Positions 1 to 8,152 of a stretch of DNA of 43,544 nt are shown piece by piece. The position numbers were made by a program, and so were the translations under genes. The stretch is from an archaeon (GTDB lineage: Archaea > Thermoproteota > Nitrososphaeria > Nitrososphaerales > Gagatemarchaeaceae), in NCBI GenBank assembly GCA_021848045.1, contig JAJZNC010000041.1, positions 1 to 43,544 on the forward strand, read 5' to 3'. Position 1 is the first letter of the stretch; each line of letters begins with the position of its first letter. The notes under the pieces were generated by a model. The model saw only the letters and a list, made by a program, of their open reading frames with translations. It had not been told where the DNA came from and did no database searches.

Positions 1-861
1 AACATGTTCGACTTTTCGCACGCACAGCCCGACCTCGGGAGGGTCTTCCTGAACCCGTCCACAGGCGAGGTCGTCCAGAGCGGCCAGGGTGGCTTCGGGC
101 TCGGATACGACCCCCAGCCAGTGACCAGCGCGGCCATCTCCCCCGGCACCCCAGACCTTAGCACCACCAAGACCTGCACGGACGTTGACACCAACCCGGA
201 CGTCTGCGCCACGGGGAACCAGCTGGGCAACGGCGACATCGGCTCGGGCACCGTCTGGTTCAGCGCCTCCGCGGAGATCACGCCCAGGGAGTCCTCCTCG
301 GCGACCACCGTCCACTTCACCGGGCAGTGGGTCAACCTGCAGCTGCAGGGTGGGAACGGAATCCCTCTGAGCGTGCCGGCGCCCAACTCCGAGGTGGTCT
401 TCAGCGCCACCGCCACTTCAGCCACGACGACGTTCACCGGCGGACAGTGGGTGACCACCGTCCCGGTCGGATTCACGGGCAACGTATTCGTCGGCGGGGT
501 GGCATACCACCCTACAAAGGGGGTCTCTCTGGCCGGGGCGAATGCCGACTGGACTGGGGTGTTCAGCGGGACCGACGTCTCGTTCACCCTGAACTGGCAG
601 TGGGCGGGAGGCATCTACTCAACGCTCGGCAGCGGGACGGGCACCAGCGCGTTCTACAATGCGCTCGGGGTCAAGCCGATCGACGCCAGCGCTGGCAGCG
701 CCTTCACGGACGGCAACAGGGCAGGCACCCCGGAGAACTTCGTCTCCGAATTCATCGCGAGCGCGACCCTCAACGGCCACGACATCGGCGCAGCCCCGTA
801 CACGGGACAGTACGGCCAGCAGGGCAGCGCCTACTACCAGGCATACCTCCTCGACCAGTAG
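1..861 (+). CDS. 3' part of a probable secreted or cell-surface protein (5' truncated)
   Basis: The reading frame is open from the first base of the window, so the ATG at 4 need not be the real start and the gene probably begins upstream. The visible 286 residues are rich in Gly, Ser, Thr, Ala and aromatic residues and poor in Lys, with alternating polar/hydrophobic stretches that look like beta-sandwich extracellular sequence. There are two Cys close together (CTDVDTNPDVC, around residues 58-68), which could form a disulfide. No signal peptide, membrane anchor, catalytic motif or recognisable domain is seen in this part. Codon use matches the GC-rich core. It ends convergently with the next gene, 45 bases away. 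I do not recognise the family; a surface or S-layer-associated protein is only an inference from composition. Confidence 0.6.
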   Translation, partial: NMFDFSHAQPDLGRVFLNPSTGEVVQSGQGGFGLGYDPQPVTSAAISPGTPDLSTTKTCTDVDTNPDVCATGNQLGNGDIGSGTVWFSASAEITPRESSSATTVHFTGQWVNLQLQGGNGIPLSVPAPNSEVVFSATATSATTTFTGGQWVTTVPVGFTGNVFVGGVAYHPTKGVSLAGANADWTGVFSGTDVSFTLNWQWAGGIYSTLGSGTGTSAFYNALGVKPIDASAGSAFTDGNRAGTPENFVSEFIASATLNGHDIGAAPYTGQYGQQGSAYYQAYLLDQ

Positions 862-906
862 GAAAGCGGGGGAGCGGCGCGAGCCGCCACCCCTCCCGAG
901 CTTTTG

Positions 907-1593
907 TTAGTCCTGGCTTATCAGAGGCAGGACTTCCGCCTTCACGTACTTTTTGAACTCCGGGAGGTCGGTCCTGCTGAAGCACGTGACCACGCAGTTC
1001 CTGGTCAGGCCTATCACATACCCGTAGTCCTTCGACTTTACGACGGCGTACCAGATCTGCCCGTGCTGGAGGTAGTCGTTGTATATGTTCGTGTTCGCGA
1101 GCCCTTCGCCGTACAGGGACAGCTTGGAGATGTTGGGGATGTCCACCCCGTCGAAGAAGAGGATCTTCGACTCCACGCCGTCCTCGTGGAAGCGCTTCAG
1201 GGTCTCCGGGGGTATCCTTCCCTCGACTATCTGGCCAAGGCTCATGAACAGCGCCTTGCTCATCTCGTTCGCGATGTTGTTCGCCCTGTTCTTCTTGTCG
1301 AAGACCGTCAGGAACATGCCCTTCCCGAAGAGGTCGAAGGAGAACGGCGCCTCGTACGTCCTGACAACCGGGACCATCTTGCCGTGCTGCTTTACCTGGA
1401 ACACCGTGTCGAACGCAAACGTCCCCTGGAGGTACTCCTGAGAGATGTCGAGGTCCGTGATCTCGGACAGGAGGCTGAAGCTGTCCCCCTCTATCCGGAC
1501 GTCCTGCTCGAGCTTGAAGTCCTTCAGCTTCGAGGCCACGAGGGGGAGGTTCCGCTCCTCGGCGACCACGAACACCTTTGCCGCGAGAACCAA
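907..1593 (-). CDS. conserved-looking protein of unknown function, divergent from the SMC operon
   Basis: A 228-residue soluble alpha/beta-type protein with no signal peptide or membrane segment. I do not recognise a family. Visible features are a hydrophobic first strand (VLAAKVFVVAEE), several FxFD/LFF-type beta segments, and two Cys near the C terminus (residues about 205 and 209, in RNCVVTCFSR). The start taken is a TTG at 1591-1593. An AT-rich CTTTTGA box on the minus strand (about 1621-1630) lies roughly 33 bases upstream and could be its promoter. An internal GTG (VFVVAEE) is an alternative start. It is transcribed away from the Smc5/6-like ATPase gene across a 172-base gap, so it may belong to the same function, but that is inferred from position alone. 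Coding status is supported by a clean frame with core-like codon use. Confidence 0.7.
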   Translation of the reverse strand: MVLAAKVFVVAEERNLPLVASKLKDFKLEQDVRIEGDSFSLLSEITDLDISQEYLQGTFAFDTVFQVKQHGKMVPVVRTYEAPFSFDLFGKGMFLTVFDKKNRANNIANEMSKALFMSLGQIVEGRIPPETLKRFHEDGVESKILFFDGVDIPNISKLSLYGEGLANTNIYNDYLQHGQIWYAVVKSKDYGYVIGLTRNCVVTCFSRTDLPEFKKYVKAEVLPLISQD

Positions 1594-1732
1594 AGTCGGG
1601 GCGGGGGCTCGCGGGCCGGCTCAAAAGGTAATCGCCGAGCCGTCCCTTTCTGTCCTGGGCTCTTGACGGTTTCATCCACGCCTCTGACCTTCGCTCTTGA
1701 GGAAGGGTGGAGCATTCTCCCAGACCACAGGC

Positions 1733-1740
1733 CTAAAATA
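1733..1740 (+). promoter_or_regulatory. TATA box of the SMC-like operon
   Basis: CTAAAATA lies 26 bases before the TTG at 1766. This spacing is what archaeal TBP/TFB promoters with leaderless mRNAs use, and it is the main reason for choosing that TTG over the longer open frame from 1697, whose first codons would lie upstream of the transcription start. Confidence 0.5.
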
Positions 1741-1765
1741 CCGTCGGCGCCGGGAAGCCCCAAAG

Positions 1766-3784
1766 TTGTCAGGCCCCTACGAGGAGGTCTCTGCCGAGCA
1801 GGAGAGGGGCTTCTCCCCTCCCATCAAGGAGATAATCCTCGAGAACTTCATGAGCTACGAGTATGCGAGGATACCCCTCAACCATGGGTTGAACCTCATA
1901 GTCGGCCCCAACGGCGCGGGCAAGTCGTCGGTCCTCCTTGCGATATCGGTGGCCTTTGGGCAGGCGTACACCGAGAGGTCCAGGAAGCTGAGCGACCTCA
2001 TCAGGAGGGGCAAGGACATCGCCAGGGTCTCCCTCATCTTCGACAACAGGCCCAGGGAGGGGAGGAGGCCGATCCCCTACTCCAAGGCGGACACCTTCAT
2101 GCTCTCGCGGTACCTCCGCAAGGACGGCTCCTACTGGTACGAGGCCGACTACAAGGAGATAGACAAGAGCGAGGTGGTGAGGCTCCTCCGCGAGTTCGGG
2201 ATCAACCCCGACAACCTCCTGATAATCATGCACCAGGGGATGATAGAGGAGCTAGGTGCCATCTCCCAGGAGCAGCGACTGGCGATGGTAGAGGAGGCCG
2301 TGGGCTTCCGCGAGTACAGGGAGAGGATACTCGCAGCCGAGTCAGACCTCAAGGCGATGGTCAGCGAGGAGGGGTCATTGGTCCAGCTCATCGAGAACGC
2401 GAACCAGACGATAGAGTACTGGAAGCAGATCTACGACAGGTACATGGAGAAGAAGAGGCTCGAGGAGCACAGGCGGCTCCTCGAACGGGAGCTGCTCTGG
2501 GCGCAGGAAGGCAGGCTCTCGCGCTCCCTGGCCTCGACCAGGGAGAGGCTCGAGGCGAAGCGGGAGTCGATCGCCGACCTCAGGGAGCAGCAGTCCAAGG
2601 CGGGGAGCGAGTCCGAGTCCCACCGGAGGTCGCTGGGGGAGCGGCAGGTCGAGGTCAAGAAGCTCTACGGAGCGGTGGTGAGGGCGGAGAGGGAGCGGGC
2701 GGGCGACGAGGCGGTCCGCGAGTCCATGAAGGGGCTCCGCGAGGAGCTGGAGGTCATCAAGAATGACCTCGAAGAGTCGAGGATGGAGCTGGACCCCGCC
2801 AGGACGAAACGCCTGAGGGAGTTCCTTGAGTTCGCCTCCTCCCGCTCGGGCGCCGGATCGCAGGAGGCGGGGAGGAAAAAGGCGGAGCTCGACAGGGAGG
2901 TGGCCTCGCTCCAAGCGGAGGTGAGCGGCGTCGAGGAGTCGATACGCAGGCTGACAGACGACTACGTCTCACAGAGGGTGAGGTTCGAGGTCCTCGACTA
3001 TAGGATCAAGGTCACAGAGTCGGAGGTCAGAGAGCTCGAGAGGGCGGAGAGGGAGGCGAAGGCCGAGCTAGAAGCCATGAAGCCCGACCTCGACAGGGCG
3101 GGCGAGAGGGTACTCACGCAGCGGGCCACGTACGAGGTCTCGGAGGAGATCAAGCTGGTCTCTGCCCAGCTCCAGAAGCTCCAGGACCTCCCCGAGGACG
3201 CCGAGAAGATCTACAAGGACTACACAGGGAACCTCGAGGGCCTGAAGGGGAAGCTCGAGCAGCTGCAGGAGAACAAGAATCTCATGCTCAAGGAGCTCGA
3301 AGAGAGGAAGAAGGCGTGGAAGAACGCGGTGCAGAACCTCATCGACGAGGTCGCCCCGATCTACCGGCAGGTCCTCTCCACCGTCGGCGCGACCGGCGCC
3401 ATCCGGCTCGACGAAGGTGGCAGCGTGGCCGAGGCGGGCCTCCAACTCCTCGTGGGGTTCAAGGGCGCAGAGCCCTCGATCCTCGACCCGTACACCCAGA
3501 GCGGGGGGGAGCGCTCGGTCGCGCTGGTGGCGTTCATGCTGTCGCTCCAGAGCAGGATAATCTCGCCCATACGCGCGATGGACGAGTTTGACATCCATAT
3601 GGACCCGCGCAACAGGGAGGCCATCTTCAAGATGATACTCGCCCAGGGGAAGAGGAACCCCAACTCGCAGAACATAGTGATCACCCCCTCGATCATCACC
3701 GTGGCGGACCGGACGGCGCACGTCATCACAGTCCAATCCGTCCACGGCTCCTCCCAGGTCAAGGAGTATGCCAGCGGAAGATAG
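1766..3784 (+). CDS. compact SMC-superfamily ATPase, Smc5/6-like
   Basis: A 672-residue ATPase with a split ABC-type head and a coiled coil between the halves. The Walker A motif GPNGAGKS is at residues 47-54. The segment after it (LIIMHQGMIEEL, then MVEEAVGFREY) resembles the Q-loop-distal helix of Smc5/6. The signature SGGERS is at 579-584 and Walker B with RAMDEFDIHMDP at about 603-613; SGGERS plus DEFDxxMD is the Smc5/Smc6 form, unlike the LSGGEK and DEVDAALDD of ordinary prokaryotic SMC. Arms are charged heptad-like helices with a short turn near the middle; no hinge domain and no Rad50 CxxC hook (I see no Cys in the protein). It is much shorter than Smc proteins (over 1000 aa). The gene overlaps the next one by 17 bases. 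Alternatives: a RecN/Rad50-like or coalescin-like ATPase. ATPase identity is secure, the subfamily less so. Confidence 0.8.
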   Translation: MSGPYEEVSAEQERGFSPPIKEIILENFMSYEYARIPLNHGLNLIVGPNGAGKSSVLLAISVAFGQAYTERSRKLSDLIRRGKDIARVSLIFDNRPREGRRPIPYSKADTFMLSRYLRKDGSYWYEADYKEIDKSEVVRLLREFGINPDNLLIIMHQGMIEELGAISQEQRLAMVEEAVGFREYRERILAAESDLKAMVSEEGSLVQLIENANQTIEYWKQIYDRYMEKKRLEEHRRLLERELLWAQEGRLSRSLASTRERLEAKRESIADLREQQSKAGSESESHRRSLGERQVEVKKLYGAVVRAERERAGDEAVRESMKGLREELEVIKNDLEESRMELDPARTKRLREFLEFASSRSGAGSQEAGRKKAELDREVASLQAEVSGVEESIRRLTDDYVSQRVRFEVLDYRIKVTESEVRELERAEREAKAELEAMKPDLDRAGERVLTQRATYEVSEEIKLVSAQLQKLQDLPEDAEKIYKDYTGNLEGLKGKLEQLQENKNLMLKELEERKKAWKNAVQNLIDEVAPIYRQVLSTVGATGAIRLDEGGSVAEAGLQLLVGFKGAEPSILDPYTQSGGERSVALVAFMLSLQSRIISPIRAMDEFDIHMDPRNREAIFKMILAQGKRNPNSQNIVITPSIITVADRTAHVITVQSVHGSSQVKEYASGR

Positions 3785-4535
3785 GGACCGCGACAAGAAG
3801 CTCGAGGACATCCTGCGCCTCATCGAGCTCTGCCGCACCGTGCAGTCGAGCAGCGTGAACCCCTTCGAGGTAGATATCAGGGAGAAGCTGCTGGTCCTCA
3901 AGAAGTACATCCCCGACTGGGGCCTCATCGACGTGATGCTCAAGGACTCCGAGGCGATGCAGCAGCTGGTCGCCATAGTCAAGCTCCAGTCTCAGTGGAT
4001 CACCCATCGCGCCAGCGCGCTCTACATAGACCCGCTGCTTCTCGAGCTCAAGATCCAGCTCATCTCCAGGGAGGAGCTGGCGGAGAGCCTCGCAAAGTGC
4101 TGGCACCCCATAGCCCAGCTCGACCAGCTCACCGCAAGGGGGCTCGAGAAGGCCTTCGTCTACTGGAGGGAGCTCGTCCCCTTCGGGGAGAGGTACAAGT
4201 ACCAGTTCGGTAGCTTCGGGCAGCAGACCACGACTATCGGCTTGGAGGAGCTCGAGTCCCTGAGCATCTTCACCAAGGAGGAGTTCGAGACGAGGCTGAA
4301 CGCGATCGCCAAGGAGCTCTCCGAGAAGAGCGACGGAAGGGAGATCGACTACCGAGGGTTCATCAATGGCAAGGACCCCGAGGAGACCGCCCTCCGCGGC
4401 TACCTCGTGGCCTTCGTGGTGACCGAGGGGCGGGCGACGATCAGGACCGACCCCCTGACGGAGCAGATATTCATCTCGACCATCCAGGGCGAGCCGGGCG
4501 AGGAGACGAAGTCGGTGGCGATCGTGGTAAGATGA
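3768..4535 (+). CDS. kleisin-like (ScpA-type) partner of the SMC ATPase
   Basis: 255 residues, soluble, mostly helical. The N-terminal part (NPFEVDIREKLLVLKKYI, then a long amphipathic helix LVAIVKLQSQWITHRAS followed by IDPLLL) has the layout of the ScpA N-terminal domain that binds an SMC neck. The C-terminal 45 residues (EETALRGYLVAFVVTEGRA, then a short hairpin TDPLTEQIFIS) look like the ScpA C-terminal winged helix that caps the other SMC head. The middle is helical and charged. The ATG sits inside the end of the ATPase gene (17-base overlap) and its own stop overlaps the next ATG as ATGA, so the three products are translationally coupled. The kleisin call is a pattern match by eye supported by the operon; a profile search has not been done. 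Confidence 0.6.
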   Translation: MPAEDRDRDKKLEDILRLIELCRTVQSSSVNPFEVDIREKLLVLKKYIPDWGLIDVMLKDSEAMQQLVAIVKLQSQWITHRASALYIDPLLLELKIQLISREELAESLAKCWHPIAQLDQLTARGLEKAFVYWRELVPFGERYKYQFGSFGQQTTTIGLEELESLSIFTKEEFETRLNAIAKELSEKSDGREIDYRGFINGKDPEETALRGYLVAFVVTEGRATIRTDPLTEQIFISTIQGEPGEETKSVAIVVR

Positions 4536-5122
4536 GCGAGCCGCAGCCCCCCGCCGCACCCGCCCCCACGGAGGGAGCCTCAGAGAGGGCGGCCCTAGAC
4601 CGCAAGACCAGGCGAGCCTTCCAGGTGCTGATACTCCAGCGCGGGAGAAACCCCGGGGTGAAGGGATGGGAGATGCGCAGGTACCTTGGCAAGGACTACA
4701 AGAAGGTCCTCGAGGTCCTCTCGGACGACCTGAAGCCTCTCGGGCTCGAGGTCCACCAGGTCCCCGGGCCTGAGGGGACGGACGACTCGACCCGCTTCCT
4801 CCTGAGGTTCAGGGACGCGCCGACCCTCGCAGAAGCAGAGACCGCGGGCTTCCGAATCGACGACCTCGCTGTCCTGGCTGCCAGCATCGCGCTAATCAAC
4901 TCGAAGCAGGGGAGGATCTCCAGGAAGGAGCTCGAGACCTTCCTGAAGGGCAAGTTCCCGCGCTGGAGGATAGACTACTCCGTGGACAGGTACGTCAAGC
5001 GGGGCTACCTGGACGTCGACGACAAAGAGCTGATGAGGATAGGCTGGAGGACCAGGGCGGAGGTCGACGAGAGGTCGCTGATGACCCTGATCCTCGCACA
5101 GGGCACGAAGGGCGACAAGTAG
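4532..5122 (+). CDS. tandem winged-helix (kite) protein, MAGE/Nse3-like
   Basis: 196 residues. After a Pro/Ala-rich 20-residue leader come two winged-helix-like units: about 25-95 (RRAFQVLILQRG to FLLRFRD) and about 108-185. The second unit is reminiscent of the MAGE homology domain of Nse3: a helix LAVLAASIALINSKQGRIS followed by KELETFLKG, then YVKRGYLDV, and near the end IGWRTRAEVDERSLMTLILAQ, which parallels the WGPRAxxE...vLxFLA ending of MAGE proteins. Kite proteins (ScpB, MukE, Nse1/Nse3) bind kleisins, which fits the overlap (ATGA) with the kleisin-like gene. ScpB or a plain DNA-binding winged-helix protein are alternatives. The assignment is inference from motif pattern and context. 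Confidence 0.55.
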   Translation: MSEPQPPAAPAPTEGASERAALDRKTRRAFQVLILQRGRNPGVKGWEMRRYLGKDYKKVLEVLSDDLKPLGLEVHQVPGPEGTDDSTRFLLRFRDAPTLAEAETAGFRIDDLAVLAASIALINSKQGRISRKELETFLKGKFPRWRIDYSVDRYVKRGYLDVDDKELMRIGWRTRAEVDERSLMTLILAQGTKGDK

Positions 5123-5188
5123 CGGCATCCGGCCGGCTCCTCCCGACCTTCGCCGCCGCGCCGGGCCGCCCGTCGCAGCCCGCGCGAA

Positions 5189-8110
5189 CTACGTCGCGCC
5201 TTCCGTTACGAAGTACCTGCGCTTGAGGGCCTCACGCTCGCCCTCTATGACCAGGTCGACGACGTCCCCTCCCTCGCCCTTCCTCTTCAGGAGAGCCGGT
5301 ATCTCTGATGCCCTTATCCCGCGCCCTGCCATCAGGTAGAGCGACTCGTCGCCGAACTCGTTCCGCACCTGGGCTGATCTCCTCAGCGTCTCGAGTATCC
5401 TCTCCGCCCTTCCGTGCAGCTCCAGCCTGCTCCTGGCCTTCAGGGTGGCGCTGAAGACCGCCTCGTACGAGTCGGTCGTGAACCCGATCGTGCCCGGCTT
5501 GCCGCACCTGGGGCACCTCTCCGGCGCCCCGCTCCCCACCGTCCTCAGCTCGACGTACTCCCAGCAGCTCGTGCATGCCGCGACCAGGAAGCTCTCGCGT
5601 ATCCTCGCTTCGGTGGACTGCCTGACTATGGCCCGCAGCCTCTCCGGAGACACTATCTCCCCGCGCCTGCTCACCTCCTCCAGCCCTATCGAGGCGATGG
5701 GAGAGGGCATCCCCTCGGTCTGGATCACCTCCACCGCCACCTCCTTCGCCCCTATCTTCTCGACGACCGACTGTGCGGCCTCCGCGTCGAAGTCGTCGTG
5801 GAATATCACGCTCACGGCCTCGTCGTAGACCGGCGTACCCCTAAGGGCCTCTATCAGCCCCGACATCGAGACGCTCGCGTAGTCCGCAGTCTTGGCTATC
5901 GCCCCGCACTTCTTCCCCACGTGGATCAGCCTCCTCTTGAATATCCCTGACCTCTCGACCGCCGCCCTGGCGAGCTCCCTCACGTCCTTCCCGGCGAGGC
6001 CCGCCAGTACCCCCCCGACCGACTCGGCTGAGGCCTCGACCTCGAGTATCATCCTGTACGGGTCCTGGTGGACCGCCACCGACTGCCCGAGCTTCTCGGA
6101 GAGGAGGTGCGCGACCACCCTGGCGAGGAGCCTGTTGACCTTGTGCCCGAACGCGGCCTGGACGACCACGTACTTGTCCCACCGCTCGATGGTCACCAGC
6201 CTGTCCGAGGGGACCGGCAGTCCGAGGGAGACCTGGTCCCTCACCTCGCCCAGCGACCGCTCCAGGGTCGGCCTGTCAACGGGGTACCGCCTCGAGAGCG
6301 AGTCGAGCGCCCTCCCCGCCTCCACCTCGCCGACGGCGAGGGCCTCGGCGTACTCCCTCCTCACCGCCCCTACCTCCTGCGCGACGGGGAGCGGGACGGG
6401 TATCTCGTCGCCGACCCAGCTCGGGACCGCCCCCGTGGGGTCGTCCTCCGCCGCGACGTAGACCTTGTTCCCGTAGATCTCGGTTATCCTCCAGCACCTC
6501 CCGGCCTCAACGAACTTCACCCCGATCTGGCCGTACTCGGAGACGAACGCCTCGTCGAGCACCCCGATCGGCCTGTCCCCGTCGGCTATGACGACGTACT
6601 GCTTCTCGTCAGGGATCATCGAGAGGTTCTCGAAGTAGTACTCGAAGAGGGGCTTCAGGTCCCTCGCGCGCCTGACGAGGCCGTCCCCCTCCGTGTATGA
6701 CAGCAGCCTCGGGTACCTGTCGCGCATGTAGACCAGGAGCCCCCTGAGCTGCTCCTCGCTGATCGTCGAGTACGCGTAGGTGTTCCTCAGCAGCGCCAGG
6801 ATGTCCTTGAACCACCACGAGGGGGTCTCGACGAGGAGCCCCGCTATCTGGTGGATCGCGGCGTCGCTAGCGTTCAGGAACGGGTTGAGGGGCTCGAGTT
6901 CCGAGCCGAGCGTCTTCCTGCAAAGGACCATCGCCTCCAGGGTGTCGTCCGAGTCCTGTGTGATGATCACGCCCCTCGATGTCTTCCCGACCGAGTGGCC
7001 AGCCCTGCCTATCCTCTGGACCAGCCTGGTGACCTGCCTGGGCGAGTTGTACTGGATGACGCAGTCGAGGAAGCCGATGTCTATCCCCAGCTCCAGGCTG
7101 CTGGTGCAGATCACCCCGGAGAGCCCGCCCTCGCGGAGGCGCTTCTCGGTCGCCTCCCTGTTCGCCCTCGAAAGGGAGCTGTGGTGGATTCCTATCGGGA
7201 GCCTCTCGTTCCAGACCCTGAACCTGTTGGCGAGCGCCTCGGCCTCTGACCTCGTGTTGGTGAAGACGAGGGTAGACCTGTACCTCTCTACCGTCTCCTT
7301 GATCGTCCTCAGCCTCGCGGCGACCTCCGGATAGGTGAAGATGCTCTCGGCCAGGGCGTTGTCCTCCAGGGTGGCCTCCGGCCTGGTCACCGTGAGCTGG
7401 AGGTCCTTCTCCACCGAGACCCTGACCACCTCGCATGGCCTGCCTTCGCCGACGAGGAACTTCGCGATGGTCTGCGGCGACCCTATCGTGGCGGACAGCC
7501 CGACCAGCTGGAAGTCTCTACCCGCCCCGCGCCTGAGCCTCTCTAGGGCTATCTCGAGCTGGCTCCCCCTCTTGTCCTCCGCCAGCTCGTGGACCTCGTC
7601 GACCACAACCCACCTCAGCCTGGTGAGCGCGTCCCTCATCCGCCTCCCGGTGAGGATGGCCTGGAGGGTCTCGGGCGTGGTGATCAGTATGTCCGGGGGG
7701 ACCATGCTCTGCCCCGCCCTCTCCTGCGCACCGGTGTCCCCGTGCCTGACGCCGAGCCTGATGTCGAACCGCTTGCACCACCACTGCATCCTCTCGAGCA
7801 TGTCCCTGTTCAGCGCCCTCAGCGGCGTGATGTAGAGGAGCTTGATCCCGGGCGTCCCGCGGAGCCCATCCCTGACGATCCTGTCGAGGATCGGCAGGAA
7901 GGCGGCCTCGGTCTTCCCCGTCCCGGTGGGAGCCATGAGGAGGGCGTTCTTCCCTTCGGCGACCAGCGGGACCATCTTCATCTGGGGGTCGGTAGGCGTG
8001 GTGAACCCCTTCTCCTCTATCGCCTTGAGCAGGGGAGGGGAGAAGAGCCTCTGGAAGACGTTGCCCTCGCCCCCGCTACCCGCAAGGCTGGCCTCGGGCG
8101 CGCTAGACAT
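5189..8110 (-). CDS. lhr: Lhr-type superfamily 2 DNA/RNA helicase
   Basis: 973 residues. Q-like motif PTDPQ at 39-43, Walker A APTGTGKT at 60-67, motif II DEVH at 171-174, motif III SAT at 206-208, and a motif VI QRIGRAGH in the second RecA domain. A long C-terminal region follows, as in the Lhr family (typically 850-950 residues in archaea), including a probable zinc ribbon made of CTSC at 846-849 and CPRC at 866-869. Lhr helicases unwind DNA or RNA:DNA hybrids 3' to 5' and act in repair or RNA metabolism. ATG start at 8108-8110, with a minus-strand CTAAAAG box about 33 bases upstream. It converges with the SMC-kleisin-kite operon, 66 bases apart, which makes the first 8 kb a genome-maintenance block. 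Family call is firm; the exact Lhr subgroup is not resolved. Confidence 0.88.
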   Translation of the reverse strand: MSSAPEASLAGSGGEGNVFQRLFSPPLLKAIEEKGFTTPTDPQMKMVPLVAEGKNALLMAPTGTGKTEAAFLPILDRIVRDGLRGTPGIKLLYITPLRALNRDMLERMQWWCKRFDIRLGVRHGDTGAQERAGQSMVPPDILITTPETLQAILTGRRMRDALTRLRWVVVDEVHELAEDKRGSQLEIALERLRRGAGRDFQLVGLSATIGSPQTIAKFLVGEGRPCEVVRVSVEKDLQLTVTRPEATLEDNALAESIFTYPEVAARLRTIKETVERYRSTLVFTNTRSEAEALANRFRVWNERLPIGIHHSSLSRANREATEKRLREGGLSGVICTSSLELGIDIGFLDCVIQYNSPRQVTRLVQRIGRAGHSVGKTSRGVIITQDSDDTLEAMVLCRKTLGSELEPLNPFLNASDAAIHQIAGLLVETPSWWFKDILALLRNTYAYSTISEEQLRGLLVYMRDRYPRLLSYTEGDGLVRRARDLKPLFEYYFENLSMIPDEKQYVVIADGDRPIGVLDEAFVSEYGQIGVKFVEAGRCWRITEIYGNKVYVAAEDDPTGAVPSWVGDEIPVPLPVAQEVGAVRREYAEALAVGEVEAGRALDSLSRRYPVDRPTLERSLGEVRDQVSLGLPVPSDRLVTIERWDKYVVVQAAFGHKVNRLLARVVAHLLSEKLGQSVAVHQDPYRMILEVEASAESVGGVLAGLAGKDVRELARAAVERSGIFKRRLIHVGKKCGAIAKTADYASVSMSGLIEALRGTPVYDEAVSVIFHDDFDAEAAQSVVEKIGAKEVAVEVIQTEGMPSPIASIGLEEVSRRGEIVSPERLRAIVRQSTEARIRESFLVAACTSCWEYVELRTVGSGAPERCPRCGKPGTIGFTTDSYEAVFSATLKARSRLELHGRAERILETLRRSAQVRNEFGDESLYLMAGRGIRASEIPALLKRKGEGGDVVDLVIEGEREALKRRYFVTEGAT

Positions 8111-8152
8111 GTGGCGGGCTACCTGAGCCGTTTGGGGTTGCTTTTAGGGGTT

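Noticed and set aside
1697-1765. Upstream extension of the SMC-like protein
   Set aside because: It would begin before the TATA box at 1733-1740 and adds a basic, non-conserved 23 residues.
904-2766. Long plus-strand open frame of 620 codons
   Set aside because: It runs antisense to the 228-aa gene and then in another frame of the SMC gene; it is Arg/Gly/Pro-rich and has no domain, as expected for shadow frames in GC-rich DNA.
1766-3784. Rad50 identity for the SMC-like ATPase
   Set aside because: There is no CxxC zinc hook, no Mre11 gene nearby, and the Walker B is DEFDIHMD rather than the LDEPTxxLD type.
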